Part shown: positions 34,573 to 42,932 of the stretch, in pieces
How the letters are laid out: each line of letters opens with the position of its first letter
Position numbering within the stretch: the stretch's first letter is position 1
Origin: CAWBJP01 sp963789165
GTDB taxonomy: Bacteria; Actinomycetota; Acidimicrobiia; IMCC26256; BP-133
Reading direction: 5' to 3'
DNA length: 64,000 bases
Assembly: GCA_963789165.1 (NCBI GenBank)
Contig: CAWBJP010000007.1
Span: 186,001-250,000, forward strand
Notes under the pieces: model-generated
Seen by the model: only the letters and a program-made list of their open reading frames with translations
What the model was told of the DNA's origin: nothing
Databases searched by the model: none
Made by a program: the position numbers and the translations under genes

Positions 34573-35157
34573 TCACAGGGTTCCCTTGGTGGACGGGATG
34601 CCGGCGCCGTCCACCCGCACCGCGTCGCGCAGGGAACGGGCCACCCCCTTGAAGCAGGCTTCCAGCACGTGGTGGCCGTTGCGCCCGGACAGCGTCTTGA
34701 GGTGGAGGGTGATCCCCGCCGAAGTGGAGAAGGCCCGCCAGAACTCCTCGGCCAGCTGCGGGTCGAAGGTCCCGATGCGCTCGGGCGACGTCTCCACCTC
34801 GTAGACGAGGTAGGGCCGGCCCGACAGGTCGAGCGCCACCTGCACCAGGGCCTCGTCGAGGGGATAGAGCCCGGAGGCGAAGCGCCGCACACCCGCCTTG
34901 TCGCCCAGCGCCCCGGCCAGGGCGTCGCCGAGGACGATGCCGGTGTCCTCCACGGTGTGGTGGGCGTCGACCTCGAGGTCGCCCTTGGCGGACAAGGCCA
35001 GGTCGAACCCGCCGTGCCGCCCGAGCTGCTCGAGCATGTGGTCGAAGAAGGGCAGCCCGGTGGAGACCTCGGCCCGGCCGGACCCGTCGAGGTCGAGGCG
35101 GACCTCGATGTCGGTCTCCTTGGTGGCCCGGTGGCGCGTCGCGGTACGAGCGGTCAT
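34573..35157 (-). CDS. hisB: Imidazoleglycerol-phosphate dehydratase
   Basis: A 194-residue monofunctional HisB, without the phosphatase domain fused in enterics. The duplicated metal-binding motifs are present: FFDHMLEQLGRHG and DAHHTVEDTGIVLG in the first half, YLVYEVE, and NGHHVLEACFKGVARSLRDAV in the second. It dehydrates IGP to imidazole-acetol phosphate. The ATG overlaps the hisC stop by one base. Confidence 0.96.
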   Translation of the reverse strand: MTARTATRHRATKETDIEVRLDLDGSGRAEVSTGLPFFDHMLEQLGRHGGFDLALSAKGDLEVDAHHTVEDTGIVLGDALAGALGDKAGVRRFASGLYPLDEALVQVALDLSGRPYLVYEVETSPERIGTFDPQLAEEFWRAFSTSAGITLHLKTLSGRNGHHVLEACFKGVARSLRDAVRVDGAGIPSTKGTL

Positions 35158-36255
35158 CAGGCGAGCACCTCCTTGAGCGCGGTGAGGAAGGCGTCGTTCT
35201 CCTCGGGCACGGCCGACGGTCACCCGCAGGCACCCCTCGAGGCGGGGCCAGCGGGAGAAGTCCCGGACCAGGACGTCCTTGTCCAGCAGGCCCTGCCAAA
35301 CCGTGTGCCCAATGTCTTGGGGGACACCCCCCGACCCCCGGGCCGGCGGCCGGAAGAGGATGAAGTTGGCCCCGGAGGGATAGACGGTGAGCCCGTCGAT
35401 GGTGGCCAGCGCGGCGGCGACGCGTTCCCGCTCGGCCACGATGGCCTCCACCCGGGCCCGCATCTCGTCGACGAAGCGAAGCGCCACCGTGCCCGCCGCC
35501 TGGGTGGGCACCGAGAGGTGGTAGGGCAGCACCACCTTCTCCAGATCCGCTACCACCTCGGTGGGGGCCACGCAGAAGCCGAGGCGGAAAGCGGCCATCG
35601 ACCACACCTTGGAGTAGGTGCGCACCACGACGAGGGACCGGTCGTCGGCCACCAGCTCGAGGGCGCTCCAGGGGGCGAAGTCGGCGTAGGCCTCGTCCAC
35701 CACCAGCAGGCCGTCCACCGCCGCCGTCGCCTCCAGCACCGCCTCGACGGCGCTGCGGGGCTCGACCGTCCCGGTGGGGTTGTTGGGTGTGGTGAGGAAC
35801 ACCACCGAGGGACGGTGCCGACCGATCATCCGGGCGGCCTCCTCGGCATCGAGCGTGAAGTCGTCCCTCCGCTCGGCCGTGGTCACCGCGGTCCCGGTGA
35901 TGTTGGCGATGTGGGCGTGGAGGACATAGGACGGCTCGAAGACCATGGCCGAGCGCCCCGGCCCCCCGTAGGCCAGGAGGAGGGTCTGAAGGACCTCGTT
36001 GGAGCCGTTGGCACAGAACAGGCGCCCGGCCGGCTGGCCCAGGAAGCCGCCCAGCCCCCGACGGAGACCGCCGGCGGCCCGGTCGGGATAACGGTGGACC
36101 GGGGTAGCCGCCACCTCCTCCCGCCACGCCTCCAGGAAGGCGGGCGGCGGAGAGTAGGGACTCTCGTTGGTGTTGAGCCGCACGGACACGTCGACCTGGG
36201 GCGAGTGGTAGCCGGTCAGCTCGGCCAGGTCGTGGCGCAGACCCGGCCGGCTCAC
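35157..36255 (-). CDS. hisC: Histidinol-phosphate aminotransferase, C-terminal frameshift
   Basis: A PLP enzyme of about 365 residues. Motifs: RLNTNESPYSPPP, ANGSNEVLQTLLLAY, TTPNNPTGTV, VVDEAYADFA (Asp to the pyridine N), and the Schiff-base Lys in RTYSKVWSMAAFRLGF. A short insert ARGSGGVPQDIGH before VWQGLLDKDVLVRD coincides with a GGGGGACACCCCCC hairpin at 35319-35332. The frame breaks near 35212; in the shifted frame it ends EENDAFLTALKEVLA. GTG 36255 overlaps the hisD stop (GTGA). Confidence 0.94.
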
Positions 36256-37565
36256 GTGCGGGCTCCCCGCATGCGCACCGACAGGGCGTGGGCTTCGAGC
36301 CCTTCCACCTCGGCGAAGCTGGCCACATAGGGCGCGACCCGGGCCAGGGCGGCCTCGTCGAGGCCCACGACGTGGACGTGCTTCATGAAGTTCCCCACCC
36401 GCAGCGCGGACGAAAAGCGGGCTGTCCGGGCGGTGGGCAGCACGTGGTTCACCCCGGCCACATAGTCGCCCACGGCCGCCGGGGCGAAGTGACCGCAGAA
36501 CACGGCTCCGGCGTGGCGGACCAGGGGCACCAGGGCGACCGGATCGGTATTCATGAGCTCGAGATGCTCGGGGGCCACAAAGTTGGCCACGGACATGGCC
36601 TGCTCCGGTCCGTCGACGAGCACCACCCGCCCGCCGGTGGCCAGGGTGGCCTCGATGTCCCCCCGGCGGGCGGAGGTGGCGAGGAGGCGCTCGAGCGCCT
36701 CCTCCACCGCCTCGGCCAGCTGCTCGGACCAGGTGACCAGGAGGGCGGCGCCGTGAGGTCCGTGTTCGGCCTGGGCCATGAGATCGATGGCGACGTAGTC
36801 GGGCGGCGCCGACTCGTCGGCCACCACCACCAGCTCGGAGGGTCCGGCGGTCGACTCGATGCCGACCACCCCGGCCACCTCCCGCTTGGCCAGGGTCACA
36901 TAGACGTTGCCCGGCCCGACGATGACGTCCACCGGGGCGATGGAGGCGGTGCCGTAGGCCAGGGCGGCGATGGCCTGGGCCCCGCCCACCCGGTAGACCT
37001 CGTCGAGACCGCAGAGGGCGGCCGCGGCCAGGGTGGCGGCGGGCACGGCCCCGTCGGGGCCCGGCGGCACGCACAGGGCGATCTCAGCCACTCCGGCCAC
37101 CTGTGCGGGGATGGCGGTCATGAGCACGGTGGAGGGATACACAGCCCGCCCGCCGGGCACGTAGCAGCCGGCCCGGTCCACGGGGCGGGCCAGGTTGCGG
37201 ATGACGATGCCTTCCCGCTCGTGGCGGGTCTCGGCCACTCCGGGGGACCCACCCAGCCCCCCGGGCTCGAGCTGCGTGCGGTGGTAGGCGGTGATCTGGG
37301 CCTTGGCGAACTCCAGGGCCTCCCGGAAGGCGGGGTCGAGCCCGGCGAGGGCGGCGGCGAGGTCGCCTTTGCCGACCCGGAACTCGTCCACGGTGACGCC
37401 GTCGAAGCGGGCGGTCAGATCCCGGAGGGCGTCGTCGCCCCGCTTCCGGACGTCGGCGATGATCTCCCGCACCGCCACCAGCGGCTCATCCCCGCCGGGC
37501 TCGGGCCGGGCGAGGACGGAGGCGAGGTCGCCGGTGAAGCCGCGCAGGTCGAGACGGGAGAGCAT
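36252..37565 (-). CDS. hisD: Histidinol dehydrogenase
   Basis: A 437-residue zinc- and NAD-dependent enzyme making histidine from histidinol in two oxidations. Conserved blocks: DRAGCYVPGGRAVYPSTVLM, VYRVGGAQAIAALAYGT, DVIVGPGNVYVTLAKREV, IESTAGPSELVVVADE, AEHGPHGAALLVT, APEHLEL, and GVNHVLPTARTARFSSAL. The ATG at 37565 is used; the frame stays open upstream through a tandem 33-base repeat, which is unlikely to be translated. It is the first gene of the minus-strand his operon; hisG and hisE are not in the window. Confidence 0.97.
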   Translation of the reverse strand: MLSRLDLRGFTGDLASVLARPEPGGDEPLVAVREIIADVRKRGDDALRDLTARFDGVTVDEFRVGKGDLAAALAGLDPAFREALEFAKAQITAYHRTQLEPGGLGGSPGVAETRHEREGIVIRNLARPVDRAGCYVPGGRAVYPSTVLMTAIPAQVAGVAEIALCVPPGPDGAVPAATLAAAALCGLDEVYRVGGAQAIAALAYGTASIAPVDVIVGPGNVYVTLAKREVAGVVGIESTAGPSELVVVADESAPPDYVAIDLMAQAEHGPHGAALLVTWSEQLAEAVEEALERLLATSARRGDIEATLATGGRVVLVDGPEQAMSVANFVAPEHLELMNTDPVALVPLVRHAGAVFCGHFAPAAVGDYVAGVNHVLPTARTARFSSALRVGNFMKHVHVVGLDEAALARVAPYVASFAEVEGLEAHALSVRMRGART

Positions 37566-37591
37566 GGGAACCGTCAATGCTACCGACCTGA

Positions 37592-37657
37592 CCTGCGATT
37601 CCGCCTTTCGATATCGGGGATAGTCCTGCGATTCCGCCTTTCGATTGCCCGGGTAGT
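37592..37657. repeat. Tandem 33-base repeat in the hisD upstream region
   Basis: Two units (37592-37624 and 37625-37657) share the 21 bases beginning CCTGCGATTCCGCCTTTCGA and end in similar GGG-AGT or GGG-TAGT. They fill the divergent gap between hisD and the 70-residue gene, where the promoters of both must lie. The 33-base spacing is about three helical turns. Confidence 0.7.
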
Positions 37658-37670
37658 AGAGCCTGTGCCC

Positions 37671-37883
37671 ATGAGTACCCAATCCGACCTGGCCGAGGTG
37701 TCCAGCCTGCGCTCCCAGCTCGAAGAGCTGGCCGGGCGCCTGGAGGCGGTCGCCCTGCGCTACCGGGAGACGCCCGACTCGGCGGTGGCCATCGACCTGT
37801 TCGAGGCGGAACGGGCCCTGCGCAGCGCCGGGCGGGTCATGGGCCGCGCCCTCGGGACCCTCGGCGAGCTCACCGGGTCCTAG
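37671..37883 (+). CDS. 70-residue helical hypothetical protein
   Basis: It starts MSTQSDLAEVSSLRSQLEELAGRLEAVALRYRE and is predicted to form a coiled coil with a second helix (AIDLFEAERALRSAGRVMGRAL). There is no signal or membrane segment. It resembles short helical proteins of unknown function in actinobacteria. It is transcribed divergently from hisD and is followed by a strong hairpin at 37901-37928, suggesting a single-gene transcript. Confidence 0.75.
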   Translation: MSTQSDLAEVSSLRSQLEELAGRLEAVALRYRETPDSAVAIDLFEAERALRSAGRVMGRALGTLGELTGS

Positions 37884-37900
37884 CGGGGCCGGAGATCACA

Positions 37901-37928
37901 GGAAGGCGGCGCCGGAGCGCCGCCTTCC
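37901..37928 (+). terminator. Perfect 12-base-pair hairpin terminator
   Basis: GGAAGGCGGCGC (37901-37912) pairs perfectly with 37917-37928 around a CGGA tetraloop. It sits 18 bases after the stop of the 70-residue gene. There is no U-tract, as is common for terminators in high-GC actinobacteria. Confidence 0.75.
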
Positions 37929-38049
37929 CTCGCCAGCCAGGTCGGCGGATCCCGGCGGCGTATACGGGGCGGCCGCTGGGTGTTTCCCGCCCCGTGCTCG
38001 CGTCAACGCCCGGCGCAAAGAAAACGTTCCCTAGGCCTTGTGAAGTCGC

Positions 38050-38078
38050 CGCCTGGAACCAAAACTGTGTACCAGGCG
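38050..38078. promoter_or_regulatory. Inverted repeat upstream of the copper ATPase
   Basis: CGCCTGG (38050-38056) and CCAGGCG (38072-38078) flank a 15-base centre containing CCAAAACTG, in the 250-base gap before the copper ATPase. It is a plausible metal-regulator site, but it does not match a CsoR or CueR consensus I can name with confidence. Confidence 0.35.
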
Positions 38079-38133
38079 ACAACCGCATCACACACGCACT
38101 CCAGAACACACCAGACGAGGGGATCGCCGCCGC

Positions 38134-40353
38134 ATGATCGCACCCATCACCGACGCCTCCCCCCGCGTCGTCGACGACGTCGAGCTGGCGGTGGAGGGCA
38201 TGTCGTGCGGCGCCTGCTCCGCCCGCATCGAGAAGGCCCTGCGCCGCCACGCCGGGGTCGTGGACGCAGCCGTGAACTTCGCCACCGGCCGGGCCCGCGT
38301 CGCCTTCGCCTCCGGCTCCACCAGCGGCGCCGTCCTGGCCGAGGTGGTCAGCGGCCTCGGTTTCCCCGCCGCCGTCCTCGCCCCTGAATCGCTCCCTGAG
38401 CCGCCGGCGCCCAGGAACGAGTGGAAGGGCTGGCTGGTCCGGGCCGGGCTGGCCTGGCCGCTGGCCATCGCCCTCGCCACCCTCCCCGCCCTGCGAACCA
38501 GCCGCCCCGGCCAGCTGGCGGCGCTGTCCTTGGCCGCGGCGGTCATCTTCGGCTGCGGCTGGCCCTTCCTGCGGGGGGCGGCAGCCGCCGCCCGGCACCG
38601 CACCGGAACCATGGACACGCTGGTGGCCACGGCCATGCTGGCCGCCTTCGCCTCCGCCGTCTGGCATCTCGCCACCGCCCCCGCCCCCGGCCATCACGGC
38701 CAGGTGGCCCATGTGGGCGGGCACCTCCAGGCCGTGTCGATCGTCGTGGCCACCCTCCTGGTGGGCCGTGGCCTCGAAGCCCGGGCCCGCCAGCGGACCT
38801 TCGGTGCCATCGCCCGGCTCTTCGCCCTCGGGGCCCGGGACGCCTCCGTCGTCCTGGGTGACGCCGAGGTCCAGGTCCCCGTGGGCTATGTCCGGGTCGG
38901 CGACGTGGTCCGGGTCCGCCCGGGGGAGAAGATCCCCGTCGACGGGGTCGTGCTGACGGGCGCCTCGGCTGTGGACGAATCCATGCTGACCGGCGAGTCG
39001 CTCCCCGTGGAGAAGACCGCCGGGGATCAGGTGGTGGGCGCCACCCTGAACTGCGCCGGCACCCTCGACGTGCAGGTCACCGCCGTCGGCACCGACACCG
39101 TGCTGGCCGGCATCATCCGCCTCGTCGAGCAGGCCCAGTCGGCCAAGGCCCCCGTCCAGCGCCTGGCCGACCGGCTGGCCGGGGCGCTCGTCCCCGCCGT
39201 CCTCGGCGTGGCCGCCGTCACCGTGTGTGCCTGGGCGCTGCTCGGCCACGACGCGGGCGCCGGGCTCATGGCCGGGATGGCCGTGCTCGTCGTCGCCTGC
39301 CCCTGCTCCCTCGGCCTGGCCACGCCCGCCGCCGTGCTGGTCGGCACCGGCCGGGGGGCGGCCATGGGCGTGCTGGTCAAGGGCGGCGAGGTCCTCGAGC
39401 AGGCCTGGACGGTCGACACCGTCGTGCTGGACAAGACCGGCACCCTGACCGAGGGCCGCATGTCGGTGCTCCACGTCATCCCTGGGTCGGAGGAGACCGA
39501 GGGCTCCGTGCTCGCCACCGCCGCCGCCGCGGAAACCGGCTCGGAACACCCGATCGCCCGGGCCATCGGCGAACTGGCCCGCCGCCGGGAGATCGACGTG
39601 CCCGCCGCCGAGCTCTTCGCCGCCACCGCCGGCGGCGGGGTCGAAGCCGTGGTGGCCGGTGCCGCCGTGGCCGTCGGGAACCCCCGCTGGCTGGGCTCGA
39701 CCGGCCTCACCCTCCCGGCCGCGCTGGCCGGCGCCGTGGAGGACGCCGAGGCGGCCGGCTGCACGGTGGTCGTGGTCCGCCGGAGCGATCAGATCCTGGG
39801 GGCACTGGCGCTCACCGACACGCTGCGCCCCGGAGTCGCCGAGTCGGTCGCGGCCCTGAAACGCAACGGAATGCGGGTCCTACTGGTGAGCGGCGACAAC
39901 CCCCGGGCCGTGGCCGCGGTGGCCTCCGTGGTCGGAATCGACGAGACCGTCGCGCAGGCCACCCCGGCGGACAAGGTCGCCGTCGTGGCCCGCCTGCAGA
40001 ACGAGGGCCGGGTGGTGGCCGTGGTCGGTGACGGCGTCAACGACGCTCCCGCCCTGGCCGCCGCCGACGTCGGGATCGCCATCGGCACGGGCACCGACGT
40101 GGCCGTCGAATCGGCCGGAATGGTGCTCATGCGAGGCGATCCCGCCGCCGTCAGCGCGGCCCTGGCCCTGTCCCGGCGGACGTTCCGTACCATCCGCCAG
40201 AACCTGGTCTGGGCCTTCGCCTACAACCTGGCCACCATCCCCCTGGCCGCCGCCGGCGTGCTCAGCCCGGCGGCGTGCGGGATCTCGATGGCGCTGTCCA
40301 GCGTGGGGGTGCTGGGAAACAGCCTGCGGCTGTCCCGCTTCTCCGGCTCGTAG
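38134..40353 (+). CDS. copA: Copper-exporting P1B-type ATPase
   Basis: A 739-residue heavy-metal ATPase. It has one N-terminal HMA domain (GMSCGACSARIE), eight membrane helices, the ion-binding CPC in VVACPCSLGLATP, actuator TGES, phosphorylation site DKTGTLTEG, the class-specific SEHPIARA, and hinge GDGVNDAPALAAADVGIAIG. The CPC with a CxxC HMA indicates Cu(I) export. It starts 250 bases after the preceding terminator and converges with a metallothionein gene 28 bases from its stop, giving a compact copper-resistance pair. Confidence 0.95.
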   Translation: MIAPITDASPRVVDDVELAVEGMSCGACSARIEKALRRHAGVVDAAVNFATGRARVAFASGSTSGAVLAEVVSGLGFPAAVLAPESLPEPPAPRNEWKGWLVRAGLAWPLAIALATLPALRTSRPGQLAALSLAAAVIFGCGWPFLRGAAAAARHRTGTMDTLVATAMLAAFASAVWHLATAPAPGHHGQVAHVGGHLQAVSIVVATLLVGRGLEARARQRTFGAIARLFALGARDASVVLGDAEVQVPVGYVRVGDVVRVRPGEKIPVDGVVLTGASAVDESMLTGESLPVEKTAGDQVVGATLNCAGTLDVQVTAVGTDTVLAGIIRLVEQAQSAKAPVQRLADRLAGALVPAVLGVAAVTVCAWALLGHDAGAGLMAGMAVLVVACPCSLGLATPAAVLVGTGRGAAMGVLVKGGEVLEQAWTVDTVVLDKTGTLTEGRMSVLHVIPGSEETEGSVLATAAAAETGSEHPIARAIGELARRREIDVPAAELFAATAGGGVEAVVAGAAVAVGNPRWLGSTGLTLPAALAGAVEDAEAAGCTVVVVRRSDQILGALALTDTLRPGVAESVAALKRNGMRVLLVSGDNPRAVAAVASVVGIDETVAQATPADKVAVVARLQNEGRVVAVVGDGVNDAPALAAADVGIAIGTGTDVAVESAGMVLMRGDPAAVSAALALSRRTFRTIRQNLVWAFAYNLATIPLAAAGVLSPAACGISMALSSVGVLGNSLRLSRFSGS

Positions 40354-40380
40354 CCGGCGGTCTCGGGCTCCTGCTCCTAC

Positions 40381-40533
40381 CTAGGAGACCGGCTTCAGCT
40401 CAGAGCCGCACTGGCACATGTAGGTACCGCTGCCGCCTTCGCAGTGGCACTCTTCCTTGATCTCAACCCGGCAACCGCATCCCTCGTGCCCACAGCTCAG
40501 CACGGTGCCCTTTGCGACAGCTGTTGCAGCCAT
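40381..40533 (-). CDS. mymT: MymT-type copper metallothionein (50 aa)
   Basis: A 50-residue cysteine-rich protein with seven Cys (14, 19, 21, 29, 31, 40, 42) and two His, arranged LSCGHEGCGCRV, EECHCEGG and YMCQCGSELKPV. The spacing and flanking residues match mycobacterial MymT, which binds Cu(I) in a solvent-shielded core. An AAGGGAG ribosome site lies six bases before the ATG. It converges on the copper ATPase gene. The upstream region is unusually A/T-rich for this window and contains TCCCA-AAACC-TGGGA, a possible operator. Confidence 0.92.
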   Translation of the reverse strand: MAATAVAKGTVLSCGHEGCGCRVEIKEECHCEGGSGTYMCQCGSELKPVS

Positions 40534-40633
40534 GACGCTCCCTTTGCATTGAAAAACGGACTTCCTGAACCTATTGCCCAGTCCACTCGAATCCCAAAAC
40601 CTGGGAGATCCCTGACGCCGGGATGCTGTCTCC

Positions 40634-41278
40634 TCAGGCGGGGACCCGGGAGGACGGGCAGAGATCGGCCAGCAGGCAGTCCTCGCACCGAGGCCTGCGG
40701 GCCACGCACACCTGCCGGCCGTGGAGGATGAGCCGGAGGGAGAACCCGCCCCACTCCTTGGGCGGCAGCATCTCGGTGATCTCCCGCTCCACCTTGACCG
40801 GGTCCTCCGAAGCGGTGAGCCCGAGACGGCGGGTGAGGCGCCCGACGTGGGTGTCGACGGGGAGGCCGGGCAGGTCGAAGGCCACCGAGCGGATGACGTT
40901 GCCGGTCTTGCGGCCCACGCCTGGGAGGGTGACCAACTCCTCGAGCTTCTTCGGCACCTCCCCGCCGAAGCGCTCCTCGAGAGCCTGCGCCAACCCGATG
41001 ATGCTCTTCGTCTTGTTGCGGAAGAAGCCGGTGGGCAGGATGACCGACTCGACCTCGGCCGGGTCCGCCTTGGCCAGGTCGGCGGGGGTGGGCCAGCGCC
41101 GGAACAGCTCGGGGGTGACCGAGTTCACCCGCTCGTCGGTGGTCTGGGCGGAGAGCACGGTGGCCACCGCCAGCTCGAAGGCGTTGCGATGCACCAGGGC
41201 GCACTCGGCCGGGTACTCCTCGGTCAGGCGCCGGGCCACTTCCTTGGCCCGCCCCTTGATGGTCCTCGGCTTCCCCAC
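40634..41278 (-). CDS. nth: Endonuclease III (DNA glycosylase/AP lyase)
   Basis: A 214-residue base-excision repair enzyme for oxidised pyrimidines. The helix-hairpin-helix with the catalytic Lys is LPGVGRKTGNVI, the catalytic Asp is in PVDTHVGRL, and the 4Fe-4S cluster loop is C-x6-C-x2-C-x5-C near the C-terminus (CVARRPRCEDCLLADLC). SAQTTDERVN matches the N-terminal helical domain. The ATG at 41278 gives the usual length. It is separated from the metallothionein by about 100 bases. Confidence 0.96.
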   Translation of the reverse strand: MGKPRTIKGRAKEVARRLTEEYPAECALVHRNAFELAVATVLSAQTTDERVNSVTPELFRRWPTPADLAKADPAEVESVILPTGFFRNKTKSIIGLAQALEERFGGEVPKKLEELVTLPGVGRKTGNVIRSVAFDLPGLPVDTHVGRLTRRLGLTASEDPVKVEREITEMLPPKEWGGFSLRLILHGRQVCVARRPRCEDCLLADLCPSSRVPA

Positions 41279-41297
41279 ACCCGGAGGGTACCGGGCG

Positions 41298-41670
41298 TCA
41301 GGGCGCGGCGTCGCTCACGAACACCAGGCCCTGCATGCCGGGAAACTCGGGGTGCTGGTTGCAGCGGTAGGTGAAGTGACCGGGGGTCTTGAACGTGAAC
41401 TCGGCCGTGTCGCCGGGGCTCTTCAGATAGGCCGAGAACTCGATCGAGTCGAAGGCCACGTCGTGGGAGACGGGATCGAGGTTGGTCCAGAACACGGTGT
41501 CGCCGGTGCGGACCTGGAAGGGCTGGCCCGGCGCGTTCGAGGCTGGCCGAGCCCTGGAGGAAGGTGAAGCCGGCGATGGCGTCGTGGACGTGACGCCCGC
41601 CCTCCTCGGCCGCGGGAGGAGCGGCCACTGGCCCGAGGGCAAGGGCCAGGGCGAGGAGGACGGGCGTCAC
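41298..41670 (-). CDS. Secreted plastocyanin-like cupredoxin, frameshifted
   Basis: A small exported blue-copper protein of about 123 residues. The first part has a signal peptide (LLALALALGPVAAPPAA) and HDAIAGFTFLQGSASLERA. The frame breaks near 41540, and the second part supplies the copper ligands: His in PVSHDVAF, then Cys, His and Met in YRCNQHPEFPGMQG. GTG 41670 is assumed. It directly follows the DUF1501 gene on the same strand and is the second cupredoxin in the window. Confidence 0.8.
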
Positions 41671-41683
41671 GACTCATCCCGGC

Positions 41684-42932
41684 CTACCTCAGGAAGGGGA
41701 CGGGGTGCAGGCCGGCGGCGGACGAGTAGCGCAGCACCTCGTTCGACGACGCCCGGGCGAAGAAACGGTCCAGGATGGTGGCGTAGACCTCACGGAAGTC
41801 GACGGTGCGGATCATGTTGCCGTTCTTGTCGAGGTTGGCCTTGTCCAGGGACGGGTGGGCGCCGTGGAGCCCGCCGGCGACGGCGTCGCCGACCACGAAC
41901 ATGGGCGCCGCGGTGCCGTGATCGGTGCCGGCGCTGCCGTCCTCGGCCACCCGGCGGCCGAACTCGGAGAAGGTCATGAGCAGGTAGTCGGCCGGGTTCG
42001 CCTTGGCCGCCACCTCGGTGGCGAAGCGGTCGATGGCCGCGTCGACCTGGGCCAGCAGCTTGGGATGGTTCTGCTCGGTGGCGGCGTGGTCGTCGAAGCT
42101 GCCCAGCGTCAGGAACGCCACCTCCACGCCCAGGTTGGACGAAAGCAGGGTCATGGCCATCCCCATCTGGTCGGCCAGGGTGGCCGGCGGCTTCGACTCG
42201 GGCCCGGCCAGGCCGTTGATGGCCCGCACGGCGGTGACCGTCCGGCGCTGGGACTTGAGCAGCGCCTGGGCCGGGATGCTCTCCATGGGGGCGTCGGCGC
42301 AGCGCAGGAACGTCTCGTGGAGCCGGTAGGGCTCGGAGGCGGGGTCGGCGTCGCCGCCGTCGTAGAAGGTGAAGCCGCCGAAGGAGGGCACGGCCACGCC
42401 GCTCTCCTCGGCTCCGATCAGCGCGGTGGGCAGGCTGTTGCCGATGGCCACCGCCCGCACCACCGACCCGGGGGCCGGGGAGGCGTCGAGATAGCGGCCC
42501 AGCCATCCGGTGGACACCTCGTGGGTGGGGCTCCCCGACTGCCAGATGTCCATGGAGGCGAAATGGGACAGGTCGGGTTCGTCGTAGCTGACGCCCTGGA
42601 CGATGGCCACCTTGCCCGCCCCGTAGAGGCCGTGGAGCGAGGCCAGCGACGGATTGAGACCCACGACGGTCGAGTCGGCGAGCTTGAGCACCTCCGCCTC
42701 GGGATAGGGCGATGGTCTTGCGGGCGTCGTAGTAGGCCGGCATGCCGTAGGGCACGACGGTGTTGAGCCCGTCGTTGCCCCCGACCAGGAGGATCACCAC
42801 CAGCTTGCGCCCGCCGGCGGCTCCTTCGGCCCAGGCCGGGCCGAGCCGCAGCCACATGGGGCTGGTGCCGTAGGCGGCCAGGCTGCCGCCGGTGAGCTGC
42901 AGGAAGCGTCGCCGTGTCAGCATCGCCCTCAC
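41684..42932 (-). CDS. DUF1501 Tat-exported protein, frameshifted
   Basis: A protein of about 416 residues with a twin-arginine signal (TRRRFLQLTGGSLAAYG) and the DUF1501/sulfatase-like pattern VVILLVGGNDGLNTVVPYG, YDEPDLSHFASMDIWQSG, SFDDHAATEQNHP, MTFSEFGRRVAEDGSAGTDHGTAAPMFVVG and the C-terminal VDFREVYATILDRFF. The frame breaks near 42710 between KTIAL and the C-terminal part. GTG 42932 or ATG 42923 may be the start; the former overlaps the DUF1800 stop (GTGA). DUF1501 and DUF1800 genes are habitual neighbours of unknown function, often tied to surface polymers. Confidence 0.87.
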
